Positions 11,084 through 20,571 of a DNA stretch of 64,000 nt are shown piece after piece. Each line of letters starts with the position of its first letter. Position 1 is the first letter of the stretch. Source of the DNA: Heloderma charlesbogerti (Eukaryota; Chordata; Lepidosauria; Squamata; Helodermatidae); NCBI GenBank assembly GCA_026122225.1, contig JANEZZ010002066.1, forward strand, positions 744,001-808,000. The letters are read 5' to 3'. The notes below the pieces were generated by a model. The model saw only the letters and a list, made by a program, of their open reading frames with translations, was not told where the DNA came from and searched no databases. Both the position numbers and the translations under genes were made by a program.

Positions 11084-11586
11084 TAGGGATGCTGGAAATA
11101 CCCTCTGCAGACTCAAATGAGGCCAAATTCCAAAAAAACAATCCCTGGAGCAGACAGTGGTTGAGCTACACTCACCTCGAATCAACAAGAGTTCCTGTGG
11201 GTTGGCTCTCCAGCTTTCTAAAAAAATGTGATATCGTAATGGCAACTGCCATTAGCTTACTGCAGGAAAGTTACAGCCATAAATTGCATATTTATTCCAT
11301 TTGTGGCTGTAAAGTACTTACTTTTACATAACTTCAGCTGTAAACAGCTGCAATTTATGTAAAAGTAAGTGCTTTATGGCCTCAAATGGTGTGAAAGATG
11401 CCATTTACATCAGTAATTTCCCATGATAGGCTAATGGCATCTTTTAAAAAAACTGGAGAGCCACTCCGCCAACTCCAGCAGATGTGGAGGGCTCCAGAGA
11501 AATCTGTGGGGCCCCAAGCAGCCTGAATTGCCCCGCAGTGAACACACACACCTCAGACCAGACTTTGGGGAATTTACCCATCCCTT
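11084..11586. mobile_element. hAT-like element with its own internal palindromes
   Basis: Perfect TSD GTTAGGAG (11076-11083, 11587-11594). Ends are TAGGGATGCTGG and TTTACCCATCCCTT (last base T instead of A). The interior holds imperfect palindromes around GGCAACTGCCATTAG, TACAGCCATAAATTGC and ACTTACTTTTACATAA / TTATGTAAAAGTAAGT. It also carries GATAGGCTAATGGCATC, a word close to PC palindromes, so the two families may be related. Confidence 0.88.
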
Positions 11587-11594
11587 GTTAGGAG

Positions 11595-11800
11595 TATTCC
11601 ATCTCTTCTATGTAATCCTCTCCTTTGTGCAAAGTTCCACCATATCACAGACCTAGTCATCCACAGAGGGAAACACAAGAGATTCCCAGTGTTGCAAAGT
11701 GATCCCCTTGGCAGCTAGAGCTGCCCTCTGGATTATTTTTGATGTTTGGGAAGTGCCCAATGTAACGGCCCCAGGTCTGTAACCAAGTGACCAGTAGTTT
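11595..11800. other. Unassigned sequence between transposons
   Basis: About 200 bp without a recognised feature. Confidence 0.4.
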
Positions 11801-11808
11801 TACCTAGA

Positions 11809-12729
11809 TAGGGATGTCAGAGAATTTTGCCACGAATCTCGGGGAGGCCAAATGCCAGGGCCCTGAAATTGGAAATTGAAATGCCCCTAAAATTGGTGGC
11901 GAAATGGTCTGCCACTCCCCGCCCCGCCCCCAGGACGGGACTTACCTTGGGCTAATCCTTCTGGAGGCGGCGGCTCCGGCAGCGGTGCAGCGGTGGTGCG
12001 GCGGCAGCCAGTCTTCCGACCGGCTGCCACCTCCGCCATTTCCAGTAAAAAAACAAACAAAACAAAAAACATGATAGGCTGCGTAAAGATTTACGTAGCC
12101 TATCACAGCTAGATTTTTAAAAAATACAGTGATAGGTTACGTAAATGTTTACGTAGCCTATCATGGCTGAGTAAAAAAAACAAAAACGCACGTACGCAAA
12201 TGGCGGTGCCCATGGGCACCACCATTTGCGTTCCTTATTTTGGCATGTCTAGTCTACGTAAACATTTACGTAGACTACGGCAAAAATAAGGGGAACGCAA
12301 ATAGCATAGCGTCTACGCTATTTGTATTCCCCTTATTTTCGCTATAGTCTACGTAAATGTTTACATAGACTAGATGTGCCAAAATAAGGAATGCAAATGG
12401 CGGCGCCCATGAGCGCCACCATTTGTGTATACGCGGTTCTGTTTTTTGTTTTTTTTTACTCAGCCGTGATAGGCTACGTAAACATTTACGTAGCCTATCA
12501 TGGCTGACTGCAGGGACACAAACGGCGGCGGCTATGGCCGCCGCCATCTGTGGCCCGGCCAGCCAGGATTCGGGGGTGGAGGGACGGAGCACCTCCCCCC
12601 AGCCAGAATTTGGGGGGGAGGGATGGAGCGCCTCCCCCCCAGCCAGAATTTTGGGGAGGAGGGACAGAGCGCCTCCCCCCCACCGCGAATCAAATTTCGT
12701 TCAAGGTAAGTGACTTTCGTACATCCCTA
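11809..12729 (+). mobile_element. PC element, L1-R1 subtype
   Basis: Flanks TACCTAGA / GACCTAGA (7 of 8). The L end is TAGGGATGTCAGAGAATTTT. Palindromes follow at 12071-12111, 12130-12170, 12190-12232, 12250-12282, 12295-12335, 12345-12375, 12385-12428 and 12460-12505, with a nested-inverted centre near 12313. The right part has three GC-rich units of about 45 bp (12565-12690, GGAGCGCCTCCCCCC), then CAAGGTAAGTGACTTTCG and CATCCCTA. Confidence 0.92.
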
Positions 12730-12738
12730 GACCTAGAG

Positions 12739-13055
12739 TAGGGATGTCAGAGAATTCCGCCACCGACTGAAATGGGATCGAATTCCTTTCAGTCCATACC
12801 ATGGAATCCTCTGTGGAACGGCACTATGAGGTCCTGCAGAGCCAGCAGTCATGTGGCTCTTTTTTTTGTCGTCCGCAAAGAGTCGCGGAATTTTCATAAA
12901 TAAAAACGCAGTGTAGTATATTCCGATAATAAATACGTAACTAAAAAAAGGAATTGTGCTCACCGCCATGTCTGTGGGTGCTCTTTTTAAACTGAAATCC
13001 TCTGTCTCCATTTACTTTCAGCCAAAACACTTCCTCTTCCTAGGGGCTTCCCAAA
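12739..13055 (+). mobile_element. 318-bp segment with PC-type L terminus and unrelated interior (copy 1)
   Basis: The first 25 bases (TAGGGATGTCAGAGAATTCC ...) equal the PC L end. After that the sequence is different: ACTGAAATGGGATCG, a CATGTGGCTC block, an AT-rich stretch, and a TTTACTTTCAGCC that resembles a splice acceptor. A second copy at 18982-19300 has the same two boundaries, ending GGGGCTTCCCAAA. It may be part of a longer relative, possibly the autonomous element. No transposase frame is present in the segment. Confidence 0.75.
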
Positions 13056-13467
13056 TAGGGATGTACGAATCCCTTACCTGGTTCTGGTAAGGGCATCCGC
13101 TGGTGGGGGGAGGCGATCCATTCCTTCCCCTGGAATCCTTGATGGGAGGAAAGGCAATCCAGTCCTCCCCCCCAGAATCCTGCTTGGCCAGCTCCGCTCC
13201 AAGGCCATGCCTCTGGCCACTGCCGGGCTGGTGTGGACACAAATGGCGTCCTGCATAGGGGATGCCATTTGCATCCCTACAGTAGCCTATCATGGCTAAA
13301 GCAGGGATGCAAATGGCAGCTGCTACGCCATTTGCGCCCCTGCTCTTTGCCGTGATAGGCTACGTAAGTATTTACATAGCCTATCACAGTAAAGGCAGCC
13401 ATGTAGCCTTTACCCACGGTAAAGGCACCCACATATCCTTTACCCATGTAGCCTTTACCCCTGCTTA
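13056..13467 (-). mobile_element. PC element fragment (R1 end and palindromes)
   Basis: Begins TAGGGATGTACGAATCCC, then GC-rich hairpin units and two palindromes (13235-13275; 13350-13390). The L end is missing. It stops in an unusual run of GTAAAGG / CCTTTAC inverted words (13390-13460). It starts exactly where copy 1 of the 318-bp segment stops, so it probably inserted there and later lost its far end. Confidence 0.75.
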
Positions 13468-13672
13468 GGAGTGCACAAAAGCCACTTACCTGGTCTCGCA
13501 GCTTTTCGCGGTGGGGGAGGTGCTTCGCTGCTCTCCCCCCGAAGTTCAGGCCGGGGGGGGAGGCTTCCCGCCTCGCCCACCCGAAATTCAGGCCAGGCGG
13601 GAGGCTTCCCGCCTCGCCCGGCCGAAATTCAGGCCGGGGAGGAGGCGCCTCGCCTCGCCCGGCCACAAAATA
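13468..13672 (-). mobile_element. PC element fragment (R2 end only)
   Basis: TAGGAGTGCACAAAAGCC with CTTACC, then three 41-bp GC-rich units (13545-13665). It breaks off at GGCCACAAAATAATATT. No right end or TSD can be found. Confidence 0.75.
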
Positions 13673-13689
13673 ATATTTTTGCCACAATA

Positions 13690-14060
13690 TCGCCACCTCA
13701 GCACATTCCATGCTAACAAGCTACAATTTATCTGATCAGGGCCTAGGAAGCACCTGAGAAGTGAGGCTCTGTTTAGGCTATGTTTACAGGTGTCTGTGCT
13801 GGGAAAGCTCTGATTGTCTCCCCTCTGACATGGGGCTGTTAGCCTATGCTGGAAAAGTTGCAGATTAACGCTTGCTGCTGTCATGCTGCCTCACGGCTAA
13901 CATGAAAGGTATAAGACCCATTGTACCCCTAGGCTCGGTGTTCAGAGAAGCTGTCTGATCCAAACATTGGGTACACCTGTGTGCTGTAAGTACTCAATAA
14001 AGTCTCCTTGTAAGCAAACCTGGATCTGGCTTATCACTATCTCTGCACCTCCAAACCTTA
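13690..14060 (+). mobile_element. Possible solo LTR of an endogenous retrovirus-like element
   Basis: The order of signals resembles an LTR of gammaretrovirus type: a TATA-like GGTATAAGACCC at about 13909, then GGGTACACCTGTGTGC, AATAAAG at about 13997 and a T-rich tail. I cannot define TG/CA ends or a TSD, and there is no adjoining gag or pol. It could be another repeat class. Confidence 0.4.
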
Positions 14061-14271
14061 GCAGCCCAAGGCCAGGGCAATACACCCATATAGAAGATCC
14101 TTTTCCTGTGGGGAAATGAGGAGGCATCCTTCCTCTCAACATGCCCCACCATACTCAAGGCCAACATCAGGGGCTAACACCCAGGGTTTTACCTACATAA
14201 GCATCTGAACCTGGTCATAGGTTGAGAAAGACCCAGACACCATCCAGCCTAAGGGCCAAACTAAATATTCC

Positions 14272-14400
14272 TTTAGGGCATGTTTAGACCGAAAAAAGTG
14301 CTAGAATTCCTAGCATGCCTCAGCCAATGCTGATGAATGGGGGATGCTGGGAGTTGTAGGACTGTCTAAACATGTGTAAGCTTGTGCCCTTAATCATGCA
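14272..14400. repeat. Short inverted-repeat MITE
   Basis: GGGCATGTTTAGACC at the left and GTCTAAACATG ... GTGCCC at the right form terminal inverted repeats around AGCATGC and GGGAGTTGTAG. A similar unit is at 15963-16072. Confidence 0.55.
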
Positions 14401-14805
14401 GAGCTGAGCTATGCATGATTGTCTCCCCTACTTTTCTGCAAGCATGCATGGCCCTGATTCTGATTGGGACCATGGCACTTCATTAGAGGAGGGTTTAAGC
14501 TCCCCCCGCCTTTTTTTTGTCCTGAAATTTCACACACTCACACAGACACACACATACACACAAGGGGGGGAGGTGAGAGAAGAAAGGGGGGGAAAGTATC
14601 CATTTATTCCTTTTTCCAAGTATCCAAGAACCTTTTTTCTTTCTTTCTTTCTTTAACCCTGTTGCGGGGGGGGGGGAATTTGGGGGTGGAAGGTGGAGGA
14701 GGAAGCTTAATTCCTCCTTTCCCAAAGTGCCATGGGGTGATGTGAATCAGAGCCATGCACACTTGCAGGAGAGTAGGGGAGAGAATCACAGATAGCTCAG
14801 GTAAC
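14401..14805. mobile_element. Fold-back MITE with about 80-bp imperfect inverted repeats
   Basis: The left arm (14401-14485: GAGCTGAGCTATGCATGATT, TCTCCCCTAC, GGACCATGGCAC) is matched in reverse complement by the right arm (14728-14805: GTGCCATGGGGTG, GTAGGGGAGAGAATC, ATAGCTCAGG). The loop holds CA-rich and C-rich simple sequence. No TSD was established. Confidence 0.65.
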
Positions 14806-14814
14806 ATAACTTAG

Positions 14815-14915
14815 GCTGCAATCCTATGTGCATTTACCTGGGAGTAAGTCCAAATGAACCCACTATGACTTACATCCGAGTAGACATGCATAGGATTGTT
14901 CTGTTATTTATTTAC
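14815..14915. repeat. MITE-like palindrome (CAATCCTATG / CATAGGATTG)
   Basis: Starts GCTGCAATCCTATG and ends GCATAGGATTG. The internal TACCTGGGAGTAAGTCC pairs with ACTTACATCCGAGTAG. I have seen this unit type repeatedly in reptile DNA, but I do not attach a family name. Confidence 0.6.
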
Positions 14916-15076
14916 AAGGTTTATTTACAGCTCCTTTGTAGGACTCCTAACACAGGCCTGCAGCAGTGTTTCTCATAGTTCAAGGGAAGAGAGGAAAGGG
15001 AAACTCTGGACAATGTGTTACACTTGAGGGGAGAATGCACAGATAATTCACTGTGCCTAAATTCTCCTCCTTCCCC

Positions 15077-15245
15077 TCAACTGCCACCAGAAGGTCATAT
15101 GAGGCAACATCTTGCCCTGAGGAGGTAGAGGAAGAAGCAGAAACAACTTGGCCAGCTGCCACCATCTGGATCCCAGTGGTGGACCCTCCCTCCTCAAACT
15201 GCCACCAGAAATGCATCTGAGGAAACATCTTGCCCCAAGGAGATG
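15077..15245. repeat. Two diverged direct repeats about 120 bp apart
   Basis: AACTGCCACCAGAAGGTCAT ... ACATCTTGCCCTGAGGAG (15077-15125) recurs as AACTGCCACCAGAAATGCAT ... ACATCTTGCCCCAAGGAG (15197-15245): a local tandem duplication of about 120 bp. The rest of 14916-15433 shows nothing recognisable. Confidence 0.65.
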
Positions 15246-15433
15246 GGAGAAGAACTAGGTTAGGCTTGAACTTAAAAGAAGAGAAGTTGCCAAAGAGAAG
15301 AAAGAAAAGAGGAACAGACCAACAAAGAACAGGCCAGCCCAGGACAAAATACATGCAGTACAGATCTCAGTTCAACTGATATATTCCCATCAATCTGGAG
15401 AACTGAATCAAGCATCATCATCAAGGGTTTGGT

Positions 15434-15800
15434 TTCTTATTCCGCCCAGTCTCATGTGGTTTTACACTGTGAGCCTGAGGGAAGGAACTCTCTGGCTGTT
15501 GGTTCTTGAAAACCACTCTGGGAGTCATTTGGCTAGAAATGCTTAGACTGAATGAATGGTGGGAGATTCAGGACAGAGAAAAGGAAACCCTTCTTCACAC
15601 AGAGCATAGTTAAACTATGGAATTCTCTACCACAGAGACAGTATGCCTATGTACACCAGTTGCTGGGGAACATGGGCAGGAGGGTGCGCTTGTGCCCATG
15701 CCCTGCTTGTGGGTCCCCAGTTAACAGCTGGGTGGCCACTGTGTGAACAGAATGCTGGATGAGATGGACCCTTGGTCTGATCCAGCAGGGCTCTTATGTT
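15434..15800 (+). mobile_element. CR1 LINE 3' end
   Basis: Words such as GGGAGATTCAGGACAG, CTTCTTCACACAGAGC, GGCCACTGTGTGAACAG and CTGATCCAGCAGGGCTCTTA run to a 3' end of TCTTATG-type 8-bp repeats, typical of CR1. Related pieces lie at 16466, 29457, 37705, 54695 and 59060. Confidence 0.8.
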
Positions 15801-15960
15801 CTTATGCATAAAATGAATAAAATGGAGAGGAAGAGGAGAAGGAGTATTATGTAAGCCGCCTTGGGTTCCTTGTAGGAAAGAAGGCAGGATATAGATATAA
15901 TAAATAACATATTTATAATAAATAATAAATACATAAAAATACATGAATGACTAAATAAAT
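15801..15960 (+). repeat. 3' part of a CORE-like SINE with AT-rich tail
   Basis: AAAATGGAGAGGAAGAG, GTAAGCCGCCTTGGGTTCC and an ATAATAAATA tail match the 3' ends of the complete copies at 35110 and 36903. The tRNA-like head is missing. Confidence 0.65.
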
Positions 15961-15962
15961 AA

Positions 15963-16072
15963 GGACACAATCCCATGCATGTTTTGACAGAGAAAAAGTC
16001 CTACAACTCCCAGTATTCAACAGCCAGCCATTTTTCCTGTCTAAACATGCACAGGATTGTGCCCTAAATGAA
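15963..16072. repeat. Short inverted-repeat MITE
   Basis: GACACAATCCCATGCATG at the left pairs with CATGCACAGGATTGTGCCC at the right. Inside are CTACAACTCCCAG and the TGTCTAAACATG inverse. Confidence 0.65.
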
Positions 16073-16465
16073 TGGACAAATAAAGAAATAAAAATCAAGA
16101 ATTATATGACCTGTTAATTTTGATTTTGGAATACCGTCGTCAAACCCCGAGAAAATATCAGATAACAAACATTAGCAATGTTATATAATACTAAAGTAGA
16201 GTATTTATGCTCTGTGATGATAACCTGTCTGAGGTGGAAGGACAGTTATGTGAAACATGAAGCAACAGGGTAATGAAAGGAAGTACAGTGGTCTAGAATA
16301 ATATTATGTTGATTGTTACCATTATCAACCTATATTTCCAATCATATTTTTATTATTTTATCCCCCCCCCCCGCTTAAAAGAAAAACCTGCGGGTGTGGG
16401 GAGAGAACACCCAACAACCCTTAATTTAAAAGTATCATAAGGTACATTATTCAGACAGGGTAAAA

Positions 16466-16680
16466 ACGTAAGAAGAGCCATGCTGGATCAGACCAAGGGT
16501 CCATCTAGTCCAGTGTTCTGTTCATACAGTGGCCAACCAGCTGTCAACCAGGAACCCACAAGCACGGCATGAGCACAACAGCACCATCCTGCCCATGTTC
16601 CCCAGCAACTGGTGTACACTGCCTCTGGTACTGGAAGTAGCACATAGCCATCAAGATTAGTAGCCACTGATTCGTAGTTT
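16466..16680 (-). mobile_element. CR1 LINE 3' fragment
   Basis: AAGAGCCATGCTGGATCAGA, CAGTGGCCAACCAGCTG and GGTACTGGAAGTAGCAC are the reverse complement of the CR1 end described at 15434. The flanks 16073-16465 and 16681-17131 contain nothing recognised. Confidence 0.8.
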
Positions 16681-17131
16681 AAAAGCAGTTTGAGAATATG
16701 GACAGGAAGCTATTGAAATGGAAACTGTCTCCTGAATTCAAGGACCAGTACCTCAGGGCCATAATAAACAAGATGGCAGGAGACCCTTGTTTGTGTTCCT
16801 TGAAGGATTTTGAAAAGATAAGATCAATAAAGTTGGAATATTAATACGATCAGAGAATCAGCAAGCTTATTGATCTAAACCACCCCCCAAAGCTATTTGC
16901 CCCGCAGTGGTAAACATACACAGTAGATATCAAAAGGTACCAGTATGTTTTTCCCCATGGGTAGCAGCTTTGTGCAGGGGTAATTTAGATCAGGGAAGCA
17001 ATGGGGGGGGGAAATGGGGGGGAACCTCACTCCCTATTAGAAGGGTTGTTTTTTTTAAGTGGGTTATCCCAGTCGTAGATTTCCTGTGCCACTTCCAGTT
17101 TTGCCATGAATGGATTTATAAATGTGGTTTG

Positions 17132-17260
17132 GAATAAACGTCCATCCCCACAGCAGCCTTCCAGATGTTTTGGACTGCAACTCCCAGGGTTCATTACCAT
17201 TGGCTAGGGCTGATGGGAATTGTATGACACCAGACTGGGGAAGGCTACCCCACACCTTAA
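17132..17260. repeat. MITE-like repeat (CAGATGTTTTGGACTGCAAC)
   Basis: GCCTTCCAGATGTTTTGGAC, CAACTCCCAGGG and GCTGATGGGAATTGTA with GGGGAAGGCT at the far end form an inverted-repeat unit of about 120 bp. The type is common in reptile DNA. Confidence 0.65.
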
Positions 17261-17450
17261 AAGCACGTGCACTTCTTGTCCAGTTAGAAGGCTTGCTTAT
17301 TATTGCATTCTTCAAAAAATATTTCCGAGAAAGCTGGACTGTATGTTGCACTATCTTCCCCACCCCTTGCCCCCCCCCACTTGTTCTTTGGTGGCAACCA
17401 TTCTATTCTCCAAAAGCTTTTTCTCCTCAAGTAGCTTATGCATGAAAGGC

Positions 17451-18362
17451 TAGGACTGTACGAAAGTCACTTACCGTTTTGGGGATCTGCTTCGCAGTGG
17501 GAGGAGGTGCACCTCCCTCCCCCCAGAATCCTCGATGGCGGGGAGGTGCTCCGTCCCTCCCCCCAGAGTCCTGCCCAGCTGGCTCCGCTCTGTGGGGATT
17601 CTGCGGAGCCACCGGCTGGCTCCGCCGGCAGCTGGACATCTGGCCGCTGGGCAGCAGGGACGCAAATGGCGGTGGCTGTAGCCGCCGCCATTTGCGTCCC
17701 TGTACTTAACCGTGATAGGCTACGTAAATATTTAAATAGCCTATCATGACAAAGTAAAAAAAATGTGTACGCAAATGGCGGCGGCTACGGCGGCCTCCAT
17801 TTGTGTTCGCTATTTTTCGCCGTTCTAGCCTACGTAAATATTTTTAAGTAAGCTAAATATTTACGTAGGCTAGAACGGCGAAAAATAGCAAATGCAAATG
17901 GCAGCCGCCGTAGCGGCCGCCATTTGCGTATGCTGTGCCTAGCCGCGGCCAGCCAGGAGACCAGCCGCCCCCGCCACCGCCACACCTTCCTCCGCCCCCG
18001 CCGCTGCTGCACCTTGCACCGCACTTTCCGCCGCACCTTCCGCCGCCGCAGCCCCCACCGCCGCCCCCGCCACCGCCGCACCTGCCACCCCCGCCACTGC
18101 CGCACCTGCTGCCCCCGCTGCCACACCCGCTGCCACCGCACCTGCCACCGCCACCGCTGCCGCACCCTTCGCCGCCGTACCTTCCGCCGCTGCTGCCGCA
18201 CCGCCGCCGCATCCACCAATGCATCTGCCCCAGGTGAGTGCCGTCCCGGGGGGTTCCGCAGGGCGGGGGGGCAGGAGGCCATTCCGCCACAGATTCCAGG
18301 GGGCCGAATGCCAATGCATTCGGCCTCACTGGAATCCATGGCAGAATTCTCTGCCATCCCTA
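17451..18362 (-). mobile_element. PC element, R1-L1 subtype, with expanded GC tract
   Basis: Perfect TSD TGAAAGGC (17443-17450, 18363-18370). R end TAGGACTGTACGAAAGTCAC with CTTACC. Palindromes at 17655-17700, 17710-17750, 17762-17810 and a long one at 17818-17932, whose centre includes TATTTTTAAGTAAGCTAAAT. L end GAATTCTCTGCCATCCCTA. Between 17955 and 18225 the usual short GCC-rich spacer is expanded into about 270 bp of CCGCC/CACCTGCC units. Confidence 0.92.
17955..18225. repeat. CCGCC-rich trinucleotide/minisatellite expansion
   Basis: Irregular tandem units of CCGCCGCAC, CTGCCACCG and CCTTCCGCC with 3-bp periodicity. This produces long open frames on both strands (Pro-rich, or Ala/Gly-rich), which I regard as non-coding. 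Confidence 0.85.
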
Positions 18363-18370
18363 TGAAAGGC

Positions 18371-18888
18371 TATTTTTAAAATATCACAGTATATTTGAGG
18401 GTTTATTGTTGCAGTCGTTTTTTTAAAAAAATCACACTCGGAAATTAAAATGTAAATTATTTAAAGTGGTTAATAATTAACTACGTACAATGCTTTCCAG
18501 TTACACTATCTCTGCTTATTCAAGAAAGCTGAAGAGCCAAGCACAGGATCCGTGTTCATTATGTTTCTAGCTGTGGGCAGCTACGGAGAGTGGCGCAGCA
18601 CCCAAATGAACCTGCTCCTGTCTTCCAATGTTCTGACCAGTAAGAAAGGACTGTGACAGTTTATGCAGGCAGCAGAATCAAGCGGTAAAGCTTTCACCAC
18701 CCCCTGCCCCCAGACTGTACAATTTCAAGATGCTGTGGGGAAGTTGCATATATTTGAAGGGTCTCTTTCTTTCCATTGCTGCTTTGATGGATTGGGTAGG
18801 CAGAGGGAAGGAGGGATGAAAGAAGCATGATGGGCCTAGAAAAGAAGGAGGCAGATGCCTGAAAAGGGCAGCAGGGCGAGGGAACTAT
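18371..18888. other. Unassigned sequence
   Basis: No feature recognised. Confidence 0.4.
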
Positions 18889-19622
18889 AGGGTGTGCAAA
18901 TCAACCAAACATGAGCTCGCCAAAGTTCTCCGAATCCGTATCGAAGCTCATTCCAACTTTTGTCTATATCAGATTGCCAGCTAGGGATGTCAGAGAATTC
19001 CGCCACGGACTGAAATGGCATCGAATTCCCTTCAGCCCATGCCATGGACTCCTCTGCAGAATGGCACCATGAGGTCCTGCGGAGCCAGCAGTCATGTGGC
19101 TTTTTTTTCGTCGTCCACAAAGAGTCGCAGAATTTTCGTAAATAAAAATGCAGTGTAGTATATTCTGATAATAAATACACAAGTTTAAAAAAAAAAAATT
19201 GTGCTCACCGCCTTGTTTGTGGGTGTTCTTTTTCAATTGAAATCCTCCATCTCTGTTTACTTTCAGCCAAAACACTTCCTCTTCCTAGGGGCTTCCCAAA
19301 AGAAGGCTGTCTTAGGTGTGCCTGAGCAATAAACTCTTTGTTTAAAGCAACGCTGTTTTAAAGAGAAAAAAAAAACCTTTTAAAATGACCATGCCGCTCC
19401 TGGACCATTTGTGCAAATTCGTGCACATTTAAAAAAAAACCTCATTTTTATGTGCATTCTTCAAATGTACACATGTTGTCAAATGCATTTGGAGGGGCAC
19501 ATTGCAAGCTCAGGAATGTAGGGACTTTGCAGATTGCATCTGAATCCGTGTTCGGTCTGGAAGGTGCGAGCTGAGTAAATCCTGATTAAAACTGAACTGA
19601 AACAAATTTCTCATACATCCCT
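18889..19622. mobile_element. TAGGG-type hAT-like element (GCTCGCCAAAGTTCTC family), hosting an insertion
   Basis: Left TAGGGTGTGCAAATC, then GAGCTCGCCAAAGTTCTC and CGAAGCTCATTCCAAC; right TTTCTCATACATCCCT. The same ends occur at 30100-30996 and, more diverged, at 38287-39290. The 318-bp segment at 18982-19300 sits inside. No clear TSD. Confidence 0.6.
18982..19300 (+). mobile_element. 318-bp segment with PC-type L terminus (copy 2)
   Basis: Base-by-base similar to 12739-13055 with the same start (TAGGGATGTCAGAG) and end (GGGGCTTCCCAAA). What follows here (AGAAGGCTGTC ... GCAATAAACTC) may be more of the same element, or host sequence of the surrounding transposon. Confidence 0.72.
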
Positions 19623-19915
19623 GTGGAGCTGGTGGAGTAGCTCTGTTGTCAAGCCAATGCTTTGGATACAAAAGGTGCCGGGTGTCATCCCTGGAAACTA
19701 CAGAAAAAGCAGGATGTTGAGAGGAGAGATAAAACCAGAAGAGAGAATGTGCAGGTTTGCATATGGCCTGGAGATACAGAGCAGGAGAAGAAATGTTTGC
19801 ATATTGATCTGAAATTTAACCAGCTGCACCTTCAGACCGTTTCCAAGTAGACAGTAACGGGGAGAAGAATGCATAAAATTGGGGGTGGGGGACTGTTGTT
19901 GAAAAATAAAAACAA

Positions 19916-20563
19916 TAGGGGTGTCAGAGAATTTCTCGCCGAAACTTCAGGGGGCCGAGTGCCAACATATTTGGCCCCCCAAAGTAGTTTCGGGGAGAAA
20001 TTCTCCCCACCCCCCCGCCCCCCACCCCCCCCGGGATGGGACTTACCTTTCCCGAATGTCGCTCCCGGTGGCGGGTCGCAGCGGCGGTTCGGCAGGGCTT
20101 CGACAGGGGCGGGGGCAGCAGCCGGTCTTTCGACCGGCTGTCGCCACCGCCATTCCAAGAAAAGTAAAAAAAAAACAAACGCCCCCGTGATAGGCTACGT
20201 GACAATTAACGTAGCCTATCATGGCTAGTTTTGCAAAGTCAGCCATGATAGTCTACGTAAATCGTCACATAGCCTATCACGGGTGACTTTAAAAAAAAAA
20301 AGCTCGTACGGCTAATGGCGGCCCCCATAGGGAGCCGCCATTCGTGTTCCTTATTTGGTCGCTGTAGTCTACGTAAAGATTACGTAGACTACAGCGAAAA
20401 GAAGGGCAACGCTATTTGCACTTCTCCCCGGCCTGAATTTCAGCCGGGCGAGGCGGGAAGACATCCCCCGCTCGCATGAACTTCGGGGGGGAGAAGTGAA
20501 GCGCCTCCCCCCCATCGCGAAAAAAGCTGCGGGACAAGGTAAGTCCCTTTCGTACATCCCTAA
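19916..20563 (+). mobile_element. PC element, internally deleted L2-R type
   Basis: Perfect TSD AAAAACAA (19908-19915, 20564-20571). The L2 hairpin end contains GAATTTCTCGCCGAAACTTC and its inverse GTTTCGGGGAGAAATTC. Palindromes lie at 20188-20225, 20243-20283, 20303-20345 and 20365-20395. The array then stops at GGCAACGCTATTTGC, skips the second half, and resumes in the R-type GC-rich end with ACAAGGTAAGTCCCTTTCG. It is a deletion derivative that lost one arm of the large inverted repeat. Confidence 0.9.
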
Positions 20564-20571
20564 AAAACAAA

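Noticed and set aside
10802..11245. 147-codon frame with a poly-Leu core
   Set aside because: The core is the (GAA)n microsatellite read in reverse, and the remainder has no motif.
13690..14060. A full endogenous retrovirus
   Set aside because: Only LTR-like signals are present; there is no gag, pol or env nearby and the ends are undefined, so only a low-confidence LTR call was kept.
17853..18379. Long open frames (126-175 codons) on both strands
   Set aside because: They lie in the CCGCC expansion and palindromes of a transposon. GC-rich 3-bp periodic DNA has few stops; the products are poly-Pro or poly-Ala/Gly with no domain.
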